From Parelaphostrongylus tenuis (taxonomy: Eukaryota > Nematoda > Chromadorea > Rhabditida > Metastrongylidae): 64,000 nt of DNA. The notes under the pieces were generated by a model. It did no database searches, was not told the origin of the DNA, and worked only from the letters and a program-made list of their open reading frames with translations. Below are positions 45,287 to 56,946 of the stretch, piece by piece. The stretch is from NCBI GenBank assembly GCA_019055375.1, contig JAHQIW010005250.1:310001-374000 (forward strand), in the 5' to 3' direction. Position 1 is the stretch's first letter. The number at the start of each line of letters is the position of its first letter. Position numbers and translations under genes: made by a program.

Positions 45287-45479
45287 TCCATGAGTCAGCC
45301 TATCTTTAACAGCCCACATGACATGCATTACCAAAAAAAGATTCTTTGGCATATTGAAATTTGAGCGGTGGTCTTAAGTAAACACTCAAAACGAATGATA
45401 GTATTCTGTTAAGTCAAGCCACTGTCAAATTATACGATTATTTAGCTTGTGTATACTAAAACAAGTTATTTAGTAGCTG

Positions 45480-45665
45480 CCTGATTATACCTTTCCTTCG
45501 AGTGCTTTATTAAGACCACGCTCAAATTTCAATAGATCCTTTCATTATTATTTGAGCCAACATGTCATGTGGTGTGGTAAAGGCTCTTGTACAGCCCGAG
45601 ACACGTGTTTCGTCCTTACAGACTTATCAGCCGGGCAGAACCCGTCGTCTGTCGATCTTTTCATA
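45480..45665. repeat. Foldback repeat FB, copy 3, partial
   Basis: One arm only: CCTTCGAGTGCTTTATTAAG, CTCAAATTTCAATA, TTTGAGCCAACATGTCATGT and the ribozyme region, ending near 45665. It begins about 70 bp beyond copy 2, so FB units are clustered here. Confidence 0.65.
45594..45636 (-). ncRNA. Hammerhead ribozyme motif, FB copy 3
   Basis: Reading minus: GCCCGG, CUGAUAA, GUCU-GUAA-GGAC, GAAA, CACGUGU, C, UCGGGC. Stem I pairs over 6 bp (one G-U), stem II over 4. The cleavage-site base is C. G8 in the core is A (CUGAUAA), which should inactivate it. Stem II differs from copy 4 at two positions by paired substitutions. Confidence 0.75.
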
Positions 45666-45669
45666 GGCT

Positions 45670-47795
45670 GCCTGATTATTGGAAATTTCCTCAGTAAATA
45701 TTTTGTTGAAAACTGAAAAGTGATATCTTGTGCCGAAAGATTTGAGGGATTTTTAGATGAGATCAACCCTTCAACTTCAATTCCTTCAACTGTCACTCTG
45801 TTAGTTGTGTGACGCGAGTTCAGATGTTGTCAATCAGCAGTGTTGTTTCCTTTCAACCAGTCAGTTTCGGTTTCGGACAAAGTAGATCTAGTTGAAATTT
45901 GTCGGATACTAAGCCAGCTATTACTGCAATGATTCAATCAGTTAAAATGGACGAAATCCCTTTCGATAGAATCAAGTTGTTGTACTCCTGTAAGAATTTG
46001 ACTCTGGAAAATTTTTCAAGACATCATCTATGGTAAGCATCGATGTGAAAACGTCACCAATGTCACAGAATCCATACTTGTTGAATATCGTGCATTTTTG
46101 TTGTTAAAACTGGCGCTGATGAGACTCATAAACAAAATCGTTTTGGCATTAGTGCAATTTATGCAATGCCCGTTTCTTAACTATTTTATTGGTGTCAATC
46201 CAACGAAACGTTCCCAAATTGTGCCACTGGTCAGGCTTGGTTCCTCCAGGAGCTGCTGGAACGTTGCGCATAAATCTACTCATGACATCCTCTCAGGTTG
46301 TCAACTTTGTCCCGATCATCTAATGCCAAAACGTGAATCAAAACCTGTGCACTGAAATATTATGGAGTAACAATATATGGTTAGGAGCTTCATTCCAAAA
46401 AAGGCAATGACACTATGACAGAGAAAGCGACATTGCCTTCTGAAAGTTTTAGACGTTCACTGAAATCCAAACAGACGTCAGTCCTGTAATTATGAGTAGA
46501 GACAGGCATTTCATTGTGATTTGTTTCACAATTTTTGAGATACATACTCACTAGATTACGGTTTCTGTTCGTAGAATCATCATATTTTCAGCTACTTTAT
46601 CATCTCGTTTTCTGATAAGTGTTTTGATTTTTTATGACATCACAGGACTCCATACTAAATCGGGTCTTTTTGATAGTCTAATTTGTATATCTTCGCAGCG
46701 GATATTTCATTTTAATGCTTCATTGCCTTTATAACAAATTTAGCACACTACATTGAAGACCGTGTACTGTTACCAACACGTTCAAATGAGGCCCGTCAGT
46801 CTCATTGTTGTAATATTTGAAATGGTTCGGAAATCATAGCAATTTTCTGAAAACCCCTCGCTTGCGAAAGCCTATCATTGAAGACGTGTTTCTGTTAAGA
46901 TTCAACATTTCTTCTCAGCATCTTGATTAAGGGCCCTTTACATCTTTTTCTTCTCGTGTTCAATCCGCCCAATGATTTGAGCCGTCATAGGAATTACGAC
47001 AAGAACTAAATGCTAGCAAATCCACCAAACCATTTGCAGTGCTGGGACGAATACTCTTTGAATGTCATCTACAGATTCTCGGAATTGGAAACGTTTTCAT
47101 GGTGAAGTCAAGTCTCGGACTTGGAATATATCAGTGAATTTATTCTTATTTGGGCAGGAGTAGTGCTCTTAGACCATTTTGCACTTTGTTTTCATTTCGT
47201 AGGTAATAATGTGCCTGTCTTGTTGTCTATTAGTGCATCAATGTAGATGACACTTAAATATGAATGTAGATGACATCTGCGTTGACTGACTTCTGCGTAG
47301 GATTTCAAGAATTCTTTTTCTTGAATTTTAAGGTGGATCGCTACCTCGAATCCTACTTAATTGATCAAAAAAACGCTCTCTGTTTGCACAATCCACGGAA
47401 GCACTCCAACGTCTCCTATTCGTTTGTGCGTCCTCAGTTAGAGAGAGGACACTGATAGGGGACAGAGACGAACGCATTGAAGATGCAATATTGCAGGTCT
47501 GGCAAACAAGTTTCACCAACCACAAAATTCTGTAGACTTAACACCAAAGCAAAGTTCTTCCAAAAACAACTTTCTTTTTTCAGTTTGATTTGAAATGTTG
47601 TAGTTAGAGTATTCTTTACAATATACGTAAGCCATGTGATTGTGCTTCTATTTACTTTAGATCTTTTTACATGATCAGATTCTATGTCACTGTAAAATGA
47701 GAAACCAGAGGAAATTGCGAAGGCTCTGGTAAGGTGATTCTTGTTTGATTAAGCGAAGTGAACATGCATTGTTATACAGGACGAAAAAAATGCTA
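45670..47795. other. No gene seen
   Basis: AT-rich sequence with an open frame at 46098-46355 (plus, 85 codons, no known motif). Confidence 0.4.
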
Positions 47796-47799
47796 GCGT

Positions 47800-47890
47800 T
47801 CAGCGTTAATAAATTCCTGAGGGATATGCTATGATGCATTCAACTCCATTAGGCATCATAGAATTATGTCTGAATACATGTTCCGTCTAT
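47800..47890 (-). repeat. SINE family 1, 3' tail fragment
   Basis: The minus strand has GTTGAATGCATCATAGC, ATATCCCTCAGGAATT and TATTAACGC, which match the last 60-90 bp of SINE family 1. Confidence 0.55.
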
Positions 47891-47894
47891 TAAA

Positions 47895-49395
47895 TGTTTG
47901 GCGTAAAAATGCAAATATCTCTAGTTATTATTTTCCTCTCAGAAGTCTATTCTCAATACAAACTCGAACTGGGGATTTTCAGAAAACCCTAGTTTTGATT
48001 ATCACAGGGAGCTGAGCATTTCGATAACCACGTTTTCTCAGCATTGCACTTCCAACTCACTCGCTCCCAGTTGTTTTGTCAAATACCACATAGCACTTCC
48101 TTGTCAAGTACTACAAGTTCCGAATAATTGCGAGACCAAGCAGAGCGCATGCATCTACGATTTTTGAGCTTCGGCTTACAGATTTTGTAATATCGTTGTT
48201 ATCGAAAATCAGACGGTGGCAGAATTAGGTACCATATCAATTTACCGGCGCACTTTTTTGATTGCTACTCTGGTTGCTTTGCCGCTTAGTGAACCATTGA
48301 AGCAATCACAACGCTAAAATTTTGTTGCTGTAATTATTGCATATTCAGAAATTTCTATACTGAGAAGGTCGCAAGTCTGACATGCACACTGCAATAAGAT
48401 CCTAACTGTCGTTTAATTTGTTTCGCCTATTTTCCTTGCGCAAACATCGCAATAGTTCTCTGTAGCTTCATTATTAGATTTAGGACAGCTCCAAGGTGCA
48501 TTATGCTTCAAAATTTGGATCTCAAAAGCAATGCAAGCCACATGAATGAAATAAAAGTTCTATAAAATTTGATTTTAATTAATTGAAGAATTCCTCGTAT
48601 GCAAGAAATGAGCTCGGATCTAAGGAAGAGGGCACGTGTCATTACCAATATATGAGAGGAAATTACAAAGGAACTGGACATTGATTGTGCTTTTCTCAAC
48701 ATCTGTGGCACTTCGATGCGCTCTCTATCTTCTGTTTATTTCTATATGAGATTCATAGACTTTAAAAATTGTTCTCTCACTCAACACGCCGGTGTTTTCT
48801 CGTATAAACAAGCTTTATGGGGTTATAGGCCAGCAAACTGCACGTGTCATACCACTTCTGAATCACCACCACTCTCCTGAATATCTACCGTCTAATAAAC
48901 ATGCGTTAGATAATAAGTTAGAAGGCGACATCGTCCACACTGATGAGGGGCTCGTCAATCACGGGCTATATTCTCATTAACACGGACACATGTAATTACT
49001 CTTCAGCAGAAATGTCTAGAGTATTGACAAAAATTCCAGCTAATATACACTGCTTTTATTTGATCGGAAAGCAGTTGCCAAAAATCAAGTTGGTTTTCGT
49101 TAATCTTAATCTGCCCAACAGATCACAATCTCTGTATTTTTTTTATTCAAAAGCTTTCAATCTGTAAATCTTCAGTGTGTTCAGACCTGATCATCTGCTC
49201 TCCCATATCTTCTGGAACAAAAAACATCATCAAAACACCCCCTTTTACTGTTTTTTCGCGTGATTTCGAAAATTGTCGGATGAGTGGCTTATTAGTAGAC
49301 TGCGTTACAAATATTAACCCTTTCAGGACCACGTGTACCACTCTGGCACTCGAGCGTTTTCGTGGTCATCTCGTCGACCATAGACTTTTTATAAG
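47895..49395. other. No gene seen
   Basis: No assignable feature. A CTGATGAGGGGCTCG stretch at 48940 recalls a hammerhead core but lacks GAAA and pairing. Confidence 0.4.
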
Positions 49396-49399
49396 AATT

Positions 49400-49480
49400 C
49401 AAGTAGTCATTCGATGGTTAAAAAAATTGCGCTTTTGATGGTATGCTTGACTTTTGGAAACGCTTTTCCAGTGAGCTGTG
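49400..49480 (+). repeat. R4 repeat, single copy
   Basis: Starts GTAGTCATTCGATGG and ends with CAGTGAGCTGTGCC, the family's first and last blocks. Confidence 0.45.
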
Positions 49481-49484
49481 CCAA

Positions 49485-49944
49485 CAAAGAACAAAGAGAA
49501 AAAGGCGTTTTTTCTTCCGAGTGCACAGTATGATTTGCACTGGTATTTACAAAGTCTTTTCACAGAATTAGGGTTTTTCACCAAAATTTTAGTGATTATG
49601 CGATACTACTTGAGTAATTATGATTCCAAACATAGACTTAGTGTTCAAACTAAATAGCAGATCTAGGTTTTTGATACGGTGAAAAAATTGGTGAACAAAA
49701 CTGCACTTCGCTTCGCATCGCATGTACTGTGTACTAGCTATTTTAATATATTGAATGTTTTCCAATTTTCAGTTTGTTATAACTCTCAAGTATTGTTTAT
49801 AACAGAACATATCAACATTGATAGATTTGCCTTATTATTTCCTTTGTATAACTTCTTACGGCTAAGAGAATGCCAATATCTCTGTGATTGCATAGAACAG
49901 AAGAGCTTTTTTTCCAAAATGCAAACGTTATATGCTTGATAATC
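49485..49944. other. No gene seen
   Basis: No assignable feature. Confidence 0.4.
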
Positions 49945-50420
49945 ATTATTTGAGCCACGCATGTTAGTGGTTTATCAATGAGGGCTGACTTATAGAGCCC
50001 GATACACGTGTTTCGATCTTGCGATCTCGTCAGTCGGGCAGTTACCCTTTCTCGTCTTTTGCTAATCTCTGCAGGATCCAGTCCCCACATAAGAGTTAGC
50101 GACGACAAACATTTTACACTCTATGTCCAGTGAAATTTTCACCGAACACAGAGTGTTGTACACTCGACTGCTCTTGGCTGGTATATTCAAGATATCATGT
50201 CTTACGTCTCGAGTGTTTTCTTGAGACCACTGCTTAAATCTCAATATGCCTGATACTCATTATTTGAGCCACGCTCGTCAGTGGTCTCAGTGAGGGCTGA
50301 CTTATTGAGCTCATTGATAGACCACTAATATGCGTAGCTCAAATAATGATTATCAGGCATATTGAAACTTGAGCAGTGGTTTTAAGAAAACATTCGGATC
50401 GAAAGACATGATATATAAAC
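49945..50420. repeat. Foldback repeat FB, copy 4
   Basis: The opening block TTTGAGCCACGC occurs at 49950 and again near 50264, about 314 bp apart, so this is roughly one and a third direct units. From 50192 on, the sequence also folds back on itself: the block around ATATCATGTCTTACG and GCTTAAATCTCAATATGCC is reverse-complemented at 50350-50415. The copy therefore mixes direct and inverted arrangement. It carries the best ribozyme of the window. Confidence 0.75.
49997..50039 (-). ncRNA. Hammerhead ribozyme, intact core (FB copy 4)
   Basis: Reading minus from 50039: GCCCGA, core CUGACGA, stem II GAUC closed by the GNRA tetraloop GCAA and GAUC, then GAAA. Stem III is A15.1-U16.1 and C-G closing ACGU. 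The cleavage base is A (50003), followed by UCGGGC, giving a perfect 6-bp stem I. Every core base of the CUGANGA..GAAA..UH consensus is present. This is a type I form (open stem I). Cleavage is predicted between 50003 and 50002. The segment ACACGUGU is its own reverse complement, so two copies can share a longer stem III. Such minimal hammerheads are known from PLEs and salamander satellite DNA. Confidence 0.9.
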
Positions 50421-50424
50421 GTTA

Positions 50425-53270
50425 TATTCACACCAAAATCATAAAAGTGTGTAGAGGAAATCTTAAACTATCAATACATCAAAAAACCCTATATTTTCAC
50501 CCAAAACGGTGAAAAGACCCTCAAATACCAAAAATTGCGTACCAGGGCTACGATTTGCACTGCGCGTGACGATTACAGGTGGTGGTCCGGAAAGGGTCAA
50601 ACGTTTTCAATCTGTGTAATGTTAGTGAAGACATGTTATCAGTCTTGGAGGTTTCTTGAAAGCGGAAATAAGCGATTAATAAACGGAATCAAAATTATGG
50701 AGCTAGATATAATAAATTCCATGTTTTATAGAGTGCTTCCTACTTTTCTTTTTTTTTCAAAAGCAGCAACGTGTATTTGCTCTCGGAAGAGACATAAGCA
50801 ACCTACAAGACCAAATTCTGTTGACATCAACATGGTCAGAAGAGCCGTACCATCTCGGTTATCTACCTTTTCTTCAGCAGATTTGCAAGCGTACCCAACT
50901 TCGTATGGTTGACAAAATTTCAAATCGGGTTATTGGCTCGAAGTGCACTGAAGACCAGTATTTATGCAATAAACAGTAATCGGCGAAGAAATTCAGAATA
51001 ATTTTTCTTGAAACGTTGTCTATTTCTTGGTATATGAATGGTGAAAGGGCTAAAAAAGTACTGAAGGGGTCTTAGTAAAAGTCGTTTAAAAGGCCAAAAT
51101 TTAGGATCGTATGCGCCGAAATGTGCAGAACTCGGCATGAAAGAAAGGGGCGCTTCGAACACTTAAGTGTCTATAAGATCACGTACTAATCTTTGAGTGA
51201 CTTTCACCAGCACTTGTGAAATCTGTACCAATCGTCCTTTTTGCACTGTGCAATTTCCCAAAAGAATTCGGTTAGTTAGCTATGATTGCAAGAAGTATCA
51301 TAAATTTCGCACAAAGTTTTTTTTTGATTCCGACATTTTGCCAAAAAGTACAGTTGGCAAGCCTGTCAGAATTTCTGAAGCATAGACATCATTCATCGGG
51401 GCCCCAAAGGCCTCAAACTATTTTCCATGTACTTGTCAATCACTTCACAGCAAGCTTTTCATTGAACTGACATGCAGAATGCAATCTCAAATTTCAACTG
51501 CGAATCTCAAGTACTTTTGAAAATATTAAGCCTATGTTGAAATCGTTCAACTCAAAACAAAGGCCTCAGTCAGCCTGCATCCTATGGCAACTTTTGTTTC
51601 AAAACAGCATTATGAGCCTGCTTAGATGTCTAGCTGTCACCTGAGGAGATGCCAACTGGGATCGCGACTGACTCGAAGTCTCTGATGTGAAGGCTATAGA
51701 ACGAAAAGTAACTTCTAAAGTTAAGTGAAGTAATACTTCAAGGATTTTGACCATGAATTTTCTATTTGACCACTCTTGTAGCGGTGGCACGATGCTGATC
51801 ACCATGTTACCATTAAAGGAGAGGATTGAATAGAAAAGATTTTTTATTGGTTACGCAATTCTAGTGTCTGTCAGCGTAATTGAATGTAATGCCGATATGT
51901 AGCTGCTAGGCCAAACCATCGATGGTTAAATGCTGACAGATCGTTACAAATGTATTGTAGAAAGAGCGGCAACATAACGGGAACGTTGGTAGTGCAACCG
52001 ATTAACACCAGCCTCCGGAGAGGAAGAAATGCAGGTTCTCTCGTCTAACGTTCATTTGCATACCACGTAACATTATTGAATATTGCACTATATTCGGACC
52101 ACCTTTGATCACAAGAAATTCGCCTTTACTGCTTATTACGGTTCTCGGGAGTGATTCAAAGTGGGTAGGTATTTTACGCACTGTTGCTTTTTAATTCTGG
52201 CCTAGGATAGCGATTCTCACTTCAATATTCTCATTTTCTTGCTTTTTTATCATTTTTACTTGAAAATGTATTTGTTCAAGGTTAGCTTTTTCTATCTTGT
52301 CGATATTTCTATGAAATCGCATTGTGGTCCACCCTTTCCACCAGTCAAAGCAAGCTGATCGCCTGCCCAAGAAATTATTTTGTCTTACCTGAACCCATGC
52401 AATCCGCATCATAGCTATTGCACTAAATTATGCTTTGTTCTTTTACTTAGGCAATACTTCAGGCAGTTTCAATGTCTCGTAGTAAATCCGTTACTGCTAC
52501 TGGATTCTCTGGATCCAAAATGCATATTGCATTAGTGGTGAAAGGATAACTGAATGGAGTTCTATCTGAAGCAGAATAGTTGCTATGGGGAATGACTTTT
52601 CATCCAAATCCAACGTAGTTACTCACACTCACAGCTGTTGGGAATGGCTGTTTACTGAGTCAATTTCAGTGATACTTTTCACATTATATTCTCTGCCCAT
52701 AGATTGATTATCAACCGTTCGAATCACCTTCCTTTCATGTTCCGATTTTCTATATGGAGTGATAATGAATGAGAATGCTTTTGTTCACTTTCGACATTGT
52801 TCTATGAGTTGTAAAGGATTACCTTACCGATCTAAAGCAGAATGAGCTTGATAATAATAAACAGAATAAGATTCCTGTCGCTTTTCTCGAATGACTTTGA
52901 TACTCCCTGCTAAGTCGAAATTCCGTAAATTTTTCTGGTCTGCCGTGTTGCAATTCGATGTAGTCGTGCCCTCCGGTCATTCGACAAATTATGTAAAATG
53001 CCGTTTCCCCAAAAAACTCAGTAACAATGTCCTGTTTGGGCGCCCATTAGTAAATGATCCAGGAAAATTTTGGTTTTCATAGACGTACTGGTAAGATTTC
53101 AGTAATTAGACGAGTATTGAGGCTTAGAGACTATGCCATTCTTTTCTTCTTTTTGATAAGCTGACCCAAAGTGTTCTGAAATTTCTACCTAGCTAATCAA
53201 GCTTATTGGCTTTTTTAGACACTTCATTATCCGTCTTCACAGTGTCTTTTCCACTGTACGGATCCCATTG
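50425..53270. other. No gene seen
   Basis: AT-rich sequence. The 125-codon frame at 50535-50912 (plus) has no known motif and is matched by antisense frames. Confidence 0.4.
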
Positions 53271-53274
53271 TTTC

Positions 53275-53457
53275 TAGCATGTTTTTTTCTGCTTTCTTCT
53301 TATATTAATACTGCTTGAGCACGTTCCCTCGTAATCTTGAGAATAGTTTGCCTGTGGCGATCCATAAGGCTTCGTTGTTGACTGCTGGAGAATGGTGTGG
53401 TGGAGTTTGACTTCACGCTCCGTGACAGGCACGACCACCACTCGGCCATGGCGCCCA
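53275..53457 (-). repeat. tRNA-derived SINE family 3
   Basis: Minus strand: GCGCCATGGCCGAGTGGTGG (class II tRNA-like A box), a GAAGTCAAACTCCACC block in the B-box position, then CTCCAGCAGTCAACAACGA, GCCACAGG, AAGATTACGAGGGAACG and an A-rich end. The least diverged head of this family here. Confidence 0.7.
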
Positions 53458-53459
53458 CT

Positions 53460-53834
53460 TTGGCTTATCAATTAGAAAAAAATTGCACTTGCTATCTTTA
53501 TCCAAATGTAACAACATTCCTTCTTGCAACACGTTTATTTTAGCCCTAGATTTGCTTGAGCATGTGGTTATTGGCATAAGCGTGATTGGCAGTGGATTGT
53601 CGAAGGCAAAACAATCAGTTGATGGTGTAAACCTCGTTAGTTATCTCCGGCGACCCTATAAACAGCAAAAGAGACAAATGAAAGATATTCAAGCGTACCA
53701 TGTGTGAGAATTTAGGTTCAGTCCTGAAATAAAGCGCTGCTGAAGCATCCAATCACTTTCAAACTTTTACGTAGACAAAATCTAGACTTCTTAGATGCGG
53801 TGGTGTTCACAGCATTTGCCATTTGATGTAACAC
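53460..53834. other. No gene seen
   Basis: No assignable feature. Confidence 0.4.
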
Positions 53835-53904
53835 TCAAGAATTCTACTATTTTTACTGCTATTTTTTGCAGTGCTATGATGTTTCATATATGCCTAAGCG
53901 AATT

Positions 53905-54005
53905 GAGTGGTGAGCAAAAATACGGCCTCAGCCTGGATTCGAACCCGCATTTCATCCATACCGGGGACGCGTTGCACCACCACATCACAGAGGCACATTT
54001 GCGCT
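53905..54005 (-). repeat. tRNA-derived SINE family 2, copy 3
   Basis: Minus strand: GTGGTGCAACGCG, CCCCGGTATGGATGAAAT, GCGGGTTCGAATCCAGGC (near-perfect B box), GAGGCCGTATTTTTGCTC and ACCACTCAATTCG. The best-preserved copy. Confidence 0.75.
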
Positions 54006-54174
54006 ACCACTCATTCTTCAACATCTCTATGTTAGCTGTAAGCCACAACCCTTCAACAGATTTGGTCGAGTATGCGATTTCGCTTTATAAACCCAGTTGA
54101 GCTGACAGCCACTGTTAGATATTATACTAAAGAATTCTAGTATTTTTAGTGCTTTTTTTTCGCAGTATTATGTA

Positions 54175-54262
54175 TCGTCCCCCGGTACGGATTGAAAGCG
54201 GGTTCGACTCACGCTTGAGGCCGTAATTTTATTCACCACTCAATTCGTTTAGATATTTAATG
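54175..54262 (+). repeat. tRNA-derived SINE family 2, copy 4, opposite strand
   Basis: Plus strand: CCCCCGGTACGGATTGAAA, GCGGGTTCGACTCACGC, GAGGCCGTAATTTTATTC, ACCACTCAATTCG. It faces copy 3 in the opposite direction. Both are preceded on the plus strand by the same AT-rich block (aagaattcta(c/g)tattttta, at about 53837 and 54130). Confidence 0.7.
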
Positions 54263-54735
54263 CAATCTTTTTAAGCTTTCGTTTAGACTATAAAAATGTG
54301 TGACCGAATAGGCTATCTGTTGGAACTGGAGTCACTATCAATCATTGGACCTCGTAAAAAATTTTTGAAGCGAACAAACAGACCTCCTCCGCACACAAAG
54401 CAGCAACATCGGATCATCCTGTCTCGGCTGTTTTAGCATTCTAGAAGAACCACACTCCATTAGCGTTAAACGTGTCAGTGACGTATGAAGTAAAGGCGTC
54501 TTCAAGCGGCATCGGAGACCATGAAGAAGTTTGACTATTCTAATGGATGACGATTGCAGGATGAAGGAGAAGAATAAGAGAAGTGTCTCAAGCACTGCAT
54601 GTATGCATTGGCTATCTGAAATTACCAATAACTTGTTGGGTCACATAGCGTCATTGAATTATCGAAATTCCTGAGAAGCTGTGAGATCAAGGCAAATCTT
54701 GAGCTATCGAATGAATTAGAACTGTTAAAATGATA
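54263..54735. other. No gene seen
   Basis: No assignable feature. Confidence 0.4.
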
Positions 54736-54739
54736 AAAT

Positions 54740-55000
54740 TTGGACCGATGATCAAGTGATTGTGAAACTCGGCGCGAAGCTGATCTCCACCCCATCCCTT
54801 CCTCCAACACTATGTGGCAATCACTAAAGAACGAGCTAGGGAGCGCTGCTTGGCTACCCACGAGAATGCAAGACCACGTGCTCGAATAGTTTTTTGAAAT
54901 GTTCATGAGAACTTGAAATTTTCAAGCAGGCGATGAATGCGAGGAGACGAATTCAATGCTAGAAGTTCTGAGAACCACCCAGTAAAAAAAGTGTGGTACT
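54740..55000 (+). repeat. SINE family 3, 3' portion
   Basis: GATCTCCACCCCATCCC, CTCCAACACTA, GAGAATGCAAGA and TTCAATGCTAGAAGTTCTG blocks in family order. The head is not recognisable. Confidence 0.5.
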
Positions 55001-55004
55001 GGTG

Positions 55005-56935
55005 AAAAAACGACTCCATTCTCTAGTCAGAGAATTCCCATTGCACTTTTAGTGACCACTCAAAAACACACAAAGCTCTAACTACTGCGCTGAGCGGTCA
55101 TGTTTTAAAAAAGCCTTTTTATGACGCTGTAGCAGAAGGAAAACACATGTGTTTCTCACACGCGTTTTTCTTGCAAGACAGAGCTTTTTCTTTAGACTGT
55201 TAGTAATCATTCGATTGCGCAAATTTTGGCGATTCCAATGCTGCGCTTATTTTTTGAAGAAACTGTTTCGCTGCAGTGCGGCAGGAAAAATAAGATAGAT
55301 TTACATATGCAGGCATGTGTTTTTGGCTAATCTACGGGCTGGGGGTGTGGCGTAAGGGGCTTTCAACATAGCGATCGATCCATGATGCTAAGCAGCTCGC
55401 ATGTGAAGTGCAATTTTTATTATTTAGTTAGGATTTTTCCCCGCCTCGAAAAAAACTCCAGATTAAACGTATGACGATACTATAAGTCTTCCTTTACATG
55501 TTTATATGTTTTTTGTGCTTCCACCAAACTATACGCGTGGAAAAGGAAGGCAAGCGGAGAGTGTGAAGCACAATATATTTTTGTATGCTATAACATTATA
55601 AAACGGTTTTTTCGAAAGACGAGTAGCCCTGTAGCTAGCTAAAGGTATAAGTTTTAGAATAATTATTAACATTTTTATGAAAAAGTTCTTTCCCCGCTAA
55701 TGGGGATAAATATTCATTTGTCCCAAATAACCGAAAAGAACCTTTTTTCTATTCTATGTCATCTGATCATTATAACATAATTCAGAATGATCATAGTCTC
55801 ATCTTTATCATATCACATCATCTCACTTGTACTCCATCCCATAAGGTTTTCGACCTTAATTACTCTACATTCTCTAACCCAGCTTATGCTTTTCTTGTTA
55901 TGTTTGGTCTTTCAAGTTACTTCTTCTGTTTACTCATTTTGCAATGGCTTTATCAAATTTTCAAATATTTCTAAGAAATCTCATAAACATAAGTGATTGA
56001 GATTTTATGTGTTCATAAACAATGACACAGAGACCGGGTTCTTCTGACTATTTTAGTTCTTCATTTGCGAAATTCACATTTGTTGTCGCATTTTCATATG
56101 TGAGATTTGTGCTTCGGTCACCAGAGATTACTTCTCTCAGTACACTTGCTTTCAATTGAGATTTTTGCCACAAAAAGTTCCACCGTTTTTTTTTTGTTCA
56201 TAAGGTATGACGTTTTTTATTATGCGAAGCCGAGGTATTTTCCTTGATTCCACTGATTGTCTCCATCCATTACATAATGATCACCAGCTTTGCATGTAAA
56301 TGTGGCTTCGACTTCAGAGCTTTGTTTCCCTTTAAAAATCTCGTCGAACGATGTTGATCCTTTTTCAGATTCTGGAATAACTTTGCTGTAACGCTTTTAA
56401 ATCTTCACCGCAGGTGGTCGCCTGTGTCGTTGAATTCAAGAGAGGTTTCTCCTACGAATAAGTTTGATATCAATCCCTTCCCTGACTGTTTATCCTAACA
56501 CAGAATGAATTTACTGACAACACAGTAACACAGAGTATCATCTCCAACTATTGATCTTTTCGCGTCCTTTTTTCGGTTACAACGTCCACTGAGATTAAAT
56601 AATCCTATATATGCCGTTGTGACTACTGAGATGTGGTGCTATCAACTTATCGCACCATAAAAGAGACCCAGTGTATCCTATTCAGTTGACAAAATGATGC
56701 ACTGTATTTTGACCGTCCAAGTGCGGTTCTACGAACACTGCACACTTTTTATGTTATCTTTCTCGAGCTTAAGAGAACAGTGACGTGATTCGTCGGAATA
56801 GATTTTGGAATTCTTTCGAATTCAGCCTCTTGCATGACTTTCGCTTCAGATTCGATATGACCGCTTACTCTGGCCAGTGCATATCTTCACAAAACTTTCT
56901 AAAGTTGACAGTTTTCTTGTGTTTCGACAATTGTA
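55005..56935. other. No gene seen; one R4 copy
   Basis: About 55200-55290 is an R4 copy (AATCATTCGATTGCGCAAATT to GCAGTGCGG). The rest is AT-rich and unassigned. Confidence 0.4.
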
Positions 56936-56946
56936 TATGCGAGAAT

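Larger units (their letters stand above)
44785..45399. repeat. Foldback repeat FB, copy 2, with flanking direct repeats
   Basis: A long inverted repeat. The left arm (about 44805-45085) and the reverse complement of the right arm (about 45350-45095) match along their length. Shared blocks include GAGCCACGCATGTCATGTGG, GTCAGTCGGGCAGTTAC, AGAGTTAG and TTTTACACTCT. The identical 13-mer agtattctgttaa lies at 44773-44785 and 45400-45412, just outside the arms, and looks like a target-site duplication. Each arm holds a hammerhead motif, in opposite directions. No protein is encoded. Confidence 0.8.

Noticed and set aside
46109..46140. CUGAUGAGACUC as a hammerhead core
   Set aside because: No GAAA at the right distance, no stem II or stem I pairing.
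48935..48965. CUGAUGAGGGGCUCGUC as a hammerhead core
   Set aside because: The GAAA block is absent (AAUC) and stem I cannot form.
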